From assembly GCA_035537555.1 (NCBI GenBank), contig DATLMR010000194.1:1-10189 (forward strand): 10,189 nucleotides of DNA, given 5' to 3'. The stretch is from DATLMR01 sp035537555. Lineage in GTDB: Bacteria; Acidobacteriota; Blastocatellia; UBA7656. The notes below the pieces were generated by a model. The model had not been told where the DNA came from, made no database searches, and was given only the letters and a program-made list of their open reading frames with translations. The translations under genes and the position numbers were made by a program. Below are positions 6,187 to 10,189 of the stretch, piece after piece. The stretch's first letter is position 1; the number at the start of each line of letters is the position of its first letter.

Positions 6187-7073
6187 GAAAATCCCTGATT
6201 TTATTCGCTATTATTCTCTTGCCGTTGTTCGCCCGAGATGCCCTTTCGCAAGGCTCGCACGGCACCGTGACAGAGAGCCTCAGCGTCGAGAGCAAGATTC
6301 TGGGCAAGCGCGTCCGCTATTCGATATACCTTCCTTACGATTACGCGACTTCGGCGCGGAACTACCCGGTCGTATACCTCCTGCACGGCTACACCGACAG
6401 TGATATGGCCTGGATTCAATTCGGTGAAGCCAACCTGATAGCGGACGAGGCAATCGCGGACAGGACCGTTCCGCCGATGATCATCGTCATGCCCGACGCG
6501 GGCGTAAGCTGGTACATAAACAATTACGACAACTCCGTGAAGTACGAGGATTTCTTCATCAAGGAGTTCATTCCTCATATCGAGACGACCTTCAGAGCAA
6601 GGCGGGATAAGCAGTACAGGGCCGTCGCGGGTCTCTCGATGGGCGGGTACGGAGCGCTCGTTTACACGCTCAGGCATCCGGATATGTTTGCCTCCTGTGT
6701 CGCATTCAGCGCCGCCATCTTCACCGACGAAGAGATTATGGGAGTAACCGACGACGTATGGGCGAGAATAGACAGCGTGCTGTACGGGCCGGGACTTAAG
6801 GGCAAGGAGAGGCTCACGGAACACTACAAATCTTATAATCCGATCCACCTCGTTCGCGGCGCCGGGACCGAGAAACTCAAGAACCTCCGCCTGTATATCG
6901 ATTGCGGAGACGACGACTTTCTTTACAAGGGCAACGCGACTTTCCACATCCTGCTTCGCGACATGAAGATCCCCCACGAATACAGGGCGCGAGACGGGGG
7001 TTACACGTGGTCGTACTGGAGGAGCGGTCTTATCGACGGGCTGAAGTTCATAGGAGACGGCTTTCACAGGTAG
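6183..7073 (+). CDS. Secreted alpha/beta-hydrolase of the esterase D/antigen 85-like family with an altered catalytic triad
   Basis: A 296-residue protein with an N-terminal signal peptide (MRKSLILFAIILLPLFARDA..., probable cleavage after ALS near residue 22), so it acts in the periplasm or outside the cell. The fold signatures are YLLHGY (oxyanion region), GLSMGGYGA with the nucleophile Ser152, and DCGDDDFL with the acid Asp245. The family usually carries the catalytic His in a GGHTWSYW-type motif; here the motif reads GGYTWSYWR with Tyr274, read directly from TAC (a His CAC codon differs by one base). The rest of the motif is intact, so this is either a recent loss of activity, a sequencing error, or a protein using another residue. 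Members are carboxylesterases of the feruloyl-esterase or mycolyltransferase type. It is coupled to the nitrilase gene by an ATGA overlap, suggesting a shared amide/ester degradation role (inference). It may be the last gene of its unit. Confidence 0.9.
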   Translation: MRKSLILFAIILLPLFARDALSQGSHGTVTESLSVESKILGKRVRYSIYLPYDYATSARNYPVVYLLHGYTDSDMAWIQFGEANLIADEAIADRTVPPMIIVMPDAGVSWYINNYDNSVKYEDFFIKEFIPHIETTFRARRDKQYRAVAGLSMGGYGALVYTLRHPDMFASCVAFSAAIFTDEEIMGVTDDVWARIDSVLYGPGLKGKERLTEHYKSYNPIHLVRGAGTEKLKNLRLYIDCGDDDFLYKGNATFHILLRDMKIPHEYRARDGGYTWSYWRSGLIDGLKFIGDGFHR

Positions 7074-7103
7074 GCGAGGAGATTGTGTTTGAAAAGAGGT
7101 GGT

Positions 7104-7143
7104 GGCGCTCTGTTACCGGTCCGATACCACGGACGGCAGCGCC
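7104..7143 (+). terminator. Stem-loop downstream of the esterase gene
   Basis: GGCGCT (7104-7109) pairs with AGCGCC (7138-7143), and inside it GTCCG (7119-7123) pairs with CGGAC (7130-7134) around ATACCA, giving an interrupted GC-rich hairpin 30 bases after the esterase stop. There is no T run after it, so it would be a processing or stability element or a weak terminator rather than a canonical one. Confidence 0.35.
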
Positions 7144-7184
7144 GAGATCGATGATGCAACTACCGGGAGGCAGCAGCCTTCTCG

Positions 7185-7223
7185 CCATACGTCGCGTCTC
7201 TTCAGGAGAGACGCGACGTATGG
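7185..7223. repeat. Perfect 16-bp inverted repeat (hairpin)
   Basis: CCATACGTCGCGTCTC (7185-7200) and its exact reverse complement (7208-7223) are separated by 7 bases, and one further T-A pair extends the stem inward. This is by far the strongest hairpin in the window. It is not followed by a T run on either strand, so it is not a textbook terminator. REP-type dispersed palindrome, remnant of a small mobile element, or a factor-assisted bidirectional transcription stop between the converging esterase and receiver genes are the main possibilities. Confidence 0.8.
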
Positions 7224-7227
7224 TTCC

Positions 7228-7292
7228 AACCGGAACCCCCGCCCCAAGATTTCGCAACCTCAAAGAGCGAGAACTCCGGTTAGCTGCGGGGG
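7228..7292 (+). other. Possible pseudoknotted RNA structure
   Basis: Two perfect 7-bp pairings cross each other: AACCGGA (7228-7234) with TCCGGTT (7275-7281), and CCCCCGC (7236-7242) with GCGGGGG (7286-7292). A third stem, TTCGC (7251-7255) with GCGAG (7267-7271), nests inside both. The order is that of an H-type pseudoknot with an internal hairpin. It directly follows the 16-bp hairpin. I do not recognise any named RNA class in it, and in GC-rich DNA such pairings can occur by chance. Confidence 0.3.
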
Positions 7293-7582
7293 CAGATGTC
7301 AGCCTTTACATGCCTCGTCTTTCCACATCCGTAGCAGACCTGAACCAAAATTTCCGTTTCGCTTCCGCCTTTGTGCGGCACACCCCAATAATGTTTATGG
7401 TTAGTCAGCAATTGCCACAGCGACATATATACTCCCCTGATTTATAAAGCTTCCTGCTTAGGCGAAATATAATACGCAAGCTCAATGCCAGAGGATCTCT
7501 CCTGCTAAATCGGGGCAATCACGGGGTATCTATCCGTCGCGCGCCGTATTCAATCGCATCAGTGGTGTATTCATCACAGACG
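7293..7582. other. Non-coding stretch with no recognisable gene
   Basis: No credible reading frame on either strand; the frames that cross it have no family resemblance and run through the inverted repeats. The part around 7380-7475 is more AT-rich than its surroundings and holds an isolated TATAAT (7468-7473) on the plus strand, without a -35 partner or a gene downstream in that direction. With 7074-7292 it separates the converging esterase and receiver genes by 509 bases, unusually long for a purely terminal region. Confidence 0.5.
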
Positions 7583-7969
7583 CTAGCGGCGGGGCAATCC
7601 TTCGAGCCTGCCTGAGACGATATCGCTCAGCTTCTGCGTAAACAGCGAGCGGGGCAGCACGTAATCGCACCCGGCCTCCTCGGCTCGGCGCTTCATCTCC
7701 ACCTCCACGTGCGAGAGGAAAGCGACGACCGGAACCGAGCTCAGCTCGGGGTGTGACTTCAGTAAAGCGATCGTCTCGACGGGATCGAGCCGGTCGGAAT
7801 TCAGGTCGATGATGAAGAGGCGGGGCGGATTTGCAGCCGCGTCAGACTCAATCTGGTCCCGCGATCTGAAGCGGTCCACCTGACGGCCCGCGGCCTCGGC
7901 GGCTCCACGAATCTTTGAGGCGAAGAACATATCATCGACGATCAATCCTACTCTGCCCGGGGTGTCCAT
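7583..7969 (-). CDS. Stand-alone response-regulator receiver protein, degenerate at the conserved Lys
   Basis: A 128-residue protein consisting of one CheY-like receiver domain. The acidic pair is Asp12/Asp13 in GLIVDDM, and the phosphoacceptor is probably Asp55 in LFIIDLNS. The position usually occupied by Thr or Ser is Ser86 (VVAFLSH). The strictly conserved Lys before the cis-Pro is missing: the motif reads YVLPRSLF, with Leu at the Lys place. Phosphorylation-driven switching may therefore be altered, or the domain may work as a phosphate-independent interaction module (inference). There is no output domain and no histidine kinase nearby. The ATG at 7969 has AGAGGA eight bases upstream. 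It is divergent from the lipocalin-like gene across 230 bases and converges on the esterase unit. Confidence 0.85.
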   Translation of the reverse strand: MDTPGRVGLIVDDMFFASKIRGAAEAAGRQVDRFRSRDQIESDAAANPPRLFIIDLNSDRLDPVETIALLKSHPELSSVPVVAFLSHVEVEMKRRAEEAGCDYVLPRSLFTQKLSDIVSGRLEGLPRR

Positions 7970-8108
7970 TTTTCCGGTCCTCTCTATATGAAATCAAGCT
8001 TGCGGCAGGCTGCCTGTTCGACCTTCGAGCCACAGCCAAGAATATGACGGAAAGCTAGAGATAGCGCAAAGAAGAGTGAGCGCGCGGCGGGATGCGCGGA
8101 GAGGCGGC

Positions 8109-8138
8109 TTGAATTCTTCGCGAGTGAGCCTGTATCAT
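8109..8138 (+). promoter_or_regulatory. Likely sigma70-type promoter of the lipocalin-like gene
   Basis: TTGAAT (8109-8114), 18 bases, TATCAT (8133-8138), matching 4 of 6 and 5 of 6 consensus positions. Transcription would begin near 8145, about 55 bases before the ATG at 8200. This rules against an in-frame ATG at 8137, which lies inside the -10 box. Confidence 0.55.
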
Positions 8139-8199
8139 GCCGCGCTCTGATAGGAGTCTTATCCGAAAGAAAAACAGTCCAATAATGGGAGAAGAGGGT

Positions 8200-8655
8200 A
8201 TGAAAATCAAAGCGGCAATCGTTTGCACTATGGTCATGTTATTTTGCGCGGCGCCCGCATTCGCGGCCGACCCGAAACTGGACGGAGCCTACAAGCTGGT
8301 ATCGTTGAAGTTCCCCGGCGGCGAGAGCACGGAAGCCAACCTGAAAGGGCTGATAGTCGTGCACGGAAGATACCTCGCCTTCGTGCGCGCGAGCGCCGAC
8401 CGAAAGGCGTGGACCGAGCAGGAGAGCAAGGAAGAGCAGATGATGAAGAAGGTGGCGGCCTATGAGGGCCTGGCCGCCACGGCCGGGATGTTCGAGATTC
8501 AGGGCAACATCATAAGCCTGACCCAGATGACTCAGTCGAATCCCGCATCGGTCGGGAAAGTGGCGAAGTTCGAGTACAAGCTCGACGGCGACAGGCTGAC
8601 GATCAAGTTCCCCGGCAACGCGGATGTCGCCTTTACATTCGAGCGCCTTCCCTGA
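8200..8655 (+). CDS. Small secreted lipocalin-like protein
   Basis: A 151-residue protein starting with a clear signal peptide: MKIK, a hydrophobic core AAIVCTMVMLF, then AAPAFA with probable cleavage after residue 22. The mature part begins ADPKLDGAYKLVSLK and has alternating beta-strand-like segments (KGLIVVHGRYLAFVRA, GMFEIQGNIISLTQM, FEYKLDGDRLTIKF, VAFTFERL). This matches the general pattern of lipocalin-like domains, in which a G-x-Y/W-x-L start is followed by a small beta barrel; the assignment is by pattern only. Function and ligand are unknown. The start at 8200 was chosen because the signal peptide begins there, with GAAGAGG close upstream, and because longer in-frame starts (8137, 8185) overlap the promoter or add unrelated residues. 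It is probably monocistronic, since a new promoter begins 3 bases after its stop. Confidence 0.82.
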   Translation: MKIKAAIVCTMVMLFCAAPAFAADPKLDGAYKLVSLKFPGGESTEANLKGLIVVHGRYLAFVRASADRKAWTEQESKEEQMMKKVAAYEGLAATAGMFEIQGNIISLTQMTQSNPASVGKVAKFEYKLDGDRLTIKFPGNADVAFTFERLP

Positions 8656-8657
8656 AT

Positions 8658-8686
8658 TTGAGAACCGACGGCGCAGGTGTTATATT
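8658..8686 (+). promoter_or_regulatory. Strong sigma70-type promoter of the Asp-box gene
   Basis: TTGAGA (8658-8663), 17 bases, TATATT (8681-8686): 5 of 6 matches in each hexamer with ideal spacing, the best promoter match in the window. The -35 box starts 3 bases after the lipocalin-like stop codon. Transcription would start near 8693, giving a leader of about 120 bases before the TTG at 8813. Confidence 0.62.
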
Positions 8687-8694
8687 GAAAACCC

Positions 8695-8723
8695 AGGGCC
8701 GCCCGAGGTTCGACGGCGGCCTT
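8695..8723 (+). terminator. GC-rich hairpin at the start of the Asp-box gene leader
   Basis: GGCCGCC (8697-8703) and GGCGGCC (8715-8721) form a perfect 7-bp stem, extended by a G-T and an A-T pair to 8695-8723, with an 11-base loop; TTCT overlaps and follows the right arm. It could terminate the upstream lipocalin-like gene. It also lies immediately after the predicted start of the next transcript and would form its 5' end hairpin. Both roles are possible. Confidence 0.45.
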
Positions 8724-8792
8724 CTATCCCGACATAAGAAGTTTAGTCACAATCACAATTGCCAGTGGACGAGGCGGGGACCGATTGGTGTC

Positions 8793-8804
8793 CCTCCCGG
8801 GAGG
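8793..8804 (+). promoter_or_regulatory. Ribosome binding site inside a perfect palindrome
   Basis: CCTCCCGGGAGG is a perfect 12-base palindrome whose right half GGGAGG is the Shine-Dalgarno sequence, 8 bases before the TTG at 8813. Just upstream, GGGAC (8777-8781) can pair with GTCCC (8790-8794), sharing bases with the anti-Shine-Dalgarno half. The site fixes the TTG start. Confidence 0.6.
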
Positions 8805-8812
8805 AAACTGCA

Positions 8813-10189
8813 TTGAAGGCATTGCATAGATTCTTACCTCTATATTTGATCCTGATTTTAGTCAGCTCGCCGCTCGCGACCTTTGCCCAGGAGGAAAAGG
8901 CCGCCGAGCGAGAGGCCGTCGAAAAAGCTAAGCGCGAGGAAGCTCAGAAGGCGCAGGCAAAAGGCGGCGATAAGAATGAGTCTGAAAAGAAAGACGCGGC
9001 TCCGAAACAGGAAGAAGCGAAGAAGCCCGCAGATCCTATGTCGCCCGGCACGTTCGCAGGCTTGAGGGCGCGCCTGATCGGCCCGGCCACCTACTCGGGG
9101 CGCGTGGTCGGCTTCGCGGTCGAGCCCGACAATCCCGCGCGCTATTACGTCGCGGCGGCCTCGGGCGGGGTCTGGAAGACCACCAATTCCGGCACGACCT
9201 GGACTCCGATCTTCGACAACGAAGGCTCATACTCCATCGGCACGGTCACGCTCGACCCGAAGAACCCGCTGACGGTCTGGGTGGGAACGGGCGAGAACAA
9301 CAGCCAGCGAAGCGTCTCTTACGGCGACGGCGTTTACCGCTCCGACGATGGAGGCAAGAGCTGGAAGAACGTGGGGCTCAAGGCCTCCGAGCACATCGGC
9401 CGCATCGTGCTCGACCCGCGAGACTCGAACACGGTTTACGTCGCGGCGCAGGGGCCGCTCTGGGGGCCGGGCGGCGACCGGGGCCTGTTCAAGACCACGG
9501 ATGGCGGCAAGACGTGGAAGAACGTCTTGAGCATCAGCCAAAATACGGGCGTGACCGACGTGGTGCTCGACCCGCGAGACCCGGACACGCTTTACGCCGC
9601 CTCATACCAGCGCCGCCGCCATGTCTATACCCTGATCAACGGAGGCCCGGAAAGCGCGCTCTATAAATCGACCGATGCGGGCGCGACCTGGAACAAGCTG
9701 CGGGCCGGGCTCCCGTCGGTAGACATAGGCCGGATCGGCCTGGCCATATCCCCGGTCAATCCCGATTACGTCTTTGCGACCGTGGAAGCCGCCGACCAGA
9801 AGGGCGGCATATTCCGCTCCACCGACCGGGGCGCGAGCTGGGAGCGGCGCAATAATTTCGATAACACGGCGATGTATTACTCGCAGATCATAGCCGACCC
9901 GAAAGACGTGGACCGCATCTACATCATGCACGTCTTCTCCATGGTTTCAGACGACGGAGGCGCGACGCTGCGCAGGCTCGGAGAGAAATCGAAGCACGTC
10001 GACAACCACGCGCTCTGGGTCGATCCGGACAACACGGACCATTACCTCAACGGATGCGACGGCGGCATCTATGAAAGCTACGACCGGGGCGCGAACTGGG
10101 AGTATAAAGCCAATTTTCCGGTCACCCAGTTTTACGACGTCACGGTCGATAACGACACGCCGTTTTACAACGTGTACGGAGGCACGCAA
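8813..10189 (+). CDS. Secreted sortilin/VPS10-like Asp-box (BNR) repeat protein, TTG start (3' partial)
   Basis: The frame is open from TTG at 8813 to the window end, 459 codons, and the protein continues beyond. It begins MKALHRFLPLYLILILVSSPLATFAQ, a clear signal peptide, then a highly charged Lys/Glu/Ala-rich linker (about residues 27-75), then a beta-propeller region. Six Asp boxes (S/T-x-D-x-G-x-x-W type) are visible: KTTNSGTTW (122-130, with Asn for Asp), RSDDGGKSW (176-184), KTTDGGKTW (227-235), KSTDAGATW (285-293), RSTDRGASW (335-343) and ESYDRGANW (421-429). Similar long proteins are often annotated as glycosyl hydrolase or sortilin-like and are about 1000 residues, so roughly half is seen here. 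Asp boxes are structural and do not prove sialidase or other hydrolase activity. The start rests on the signal peptide and GGGAGG eight bases upstream; a TTG at 8822 is less well placed. Confidence 0.92.
   Translation, partial: MKALHRFLPLYLILILVSSPLATFAQEEKAAEREAVEKAKREEAQKAQAKGGDKNESEKKDAAPKQEEAKKPADPMSPGTFAGLRARLIGPATYSGRVVGFAVEPDNPARYYVAAASGGVWKTTNSGTTWTPIFDNEGSYSIGTVTLDPKNPLTVWVGTGENNSQRSVSYGDGVYRSDDGGKSWKNVGLKASEHIGRIVLDPRDSNTVYVAAQGPLWGPGGDRGLFKTTDGGKTWKNVLSISQNTGVTDVVLDPRDPDTLYAASYQRRRHVYTLINGGPESALYKSTDAGATWNKLRAGLPSVDIGRIGLAISPVNPDYVFATVEAADQKGGIFRSTDRGASWERRNNFDNTAMYYSQIIADPKDVDRIYIMHVFSMVSDDGGATLRRLGEKSKHVDNHALWVDPDNTDHYLNGCDGGIYESYDRGANWEYKANFPVTQFYDVTVDNDTPFYNVYGGTQ

Noticed and set aside
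6201..7067. A 288-codon minus-strand reading frame.
   Set aside because: It lies antisense to the esterase, which has a signal peptide and GLSMGG motif; the antisense protein has no recognisable domain.
7228..7292. An HDV-like ribozyme, suggested by the crossing-stem order.
   Set aside because: There is no P4 hairpin and no recognisable catalytic-C segment between the second strand of the first stem and that of the second, so the match is only to the general topology.
6902..7447. A 181-codon plus-strand reading frame running through the non-coding structured region.
   Set aside because: It begins inside the esterase gene in another frame, is rich in Arg as typical of shadow frames, and part of it is just the translated 16-bp inverted repeat.
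7468..7473. TATAAT as a promoter on the plus strand.
   Set aside because: There is no -35 partner at suitable spacing and the only gene downstream is on the opposite strand.
8137..8199. Longer N-terminus for the lipocalin-like protein starting at the ATG at 8137.
   Set aside because: That ATG lies within the predicted -10 box and the extension would bury the signal peptide; the start at 8200 fits both promoter and signal peptide.

Overview
The window is a stretch of bacterial chromosome with GC-rich coding sequence. LpxC shows an outer membrane with lipid A, so the host is Gram-negative. A sortilin/VPS10-type Asp-box protein, a HEAT-repeat/cyclophilin fusion, frequent TTG start codons and a selenocysteine tRNA together suggest an Acidobacteriota-like organism. 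That placement is inference; no marker here proves it.

Layout. (1) Positions 3-1553, + strand: the 3' part of a HEAT-repeat protein ending in a cyclophilin-type peptidyl-prolyl isomerase domain. (2) Positions 1633-4431, - strand: lpxC, murA and a HIT-family hydrolase, transcribed in that order. LpxC and MurA catalyse the committed steps of lipid A and peptidoglycan synthesis and both draw on the UDP-GlcNAc pool. (3) Positions 4432-4672: a divergent control region with a 15-bp operator-like palindrome. (4) Positions 4673-7073, + strand: an FlK-like hotdog thioesterase, the selenocysteine tRNA gene selC, a nitrilase-family amidohydrolase, and a secreted esterase whose start overlaps the nitrilase stop (ATGA). 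(5) Positions 7074-7582: a non-coding stretch of about 500 bases rich in inverted repeats, including a 16-bp perfect hairpin and a possible pseudoknot. (6) Positions 7583-7969, - strand: a degenerate response-regulator receiver protein. (7) Positions 8200-8655, + strand: a small secreted lipocalin-like protein, with a good sigma70-type promoter on each side. (8) From 8813 to the window end, + strand: the first 459 codons of a large secreted Asp-box (sortilin/VPS10-like) protein, which starts at TTG and so has no ATG-initiated reading frame of matching length.

The most notable items are selC, which implies UGA decoding as selenocysteine in this organism; the esterase with Tyr in place of the expected catalytic His; the structured region at 7104-7292; and the structured leader of the Asp-box gene, where the ribosome binding site lies inside a perfect palindrome. 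Most of the rest is ordinary core metabolism and cell-envelope biology. I did not find a defence system, mobile element or CRISPR array.
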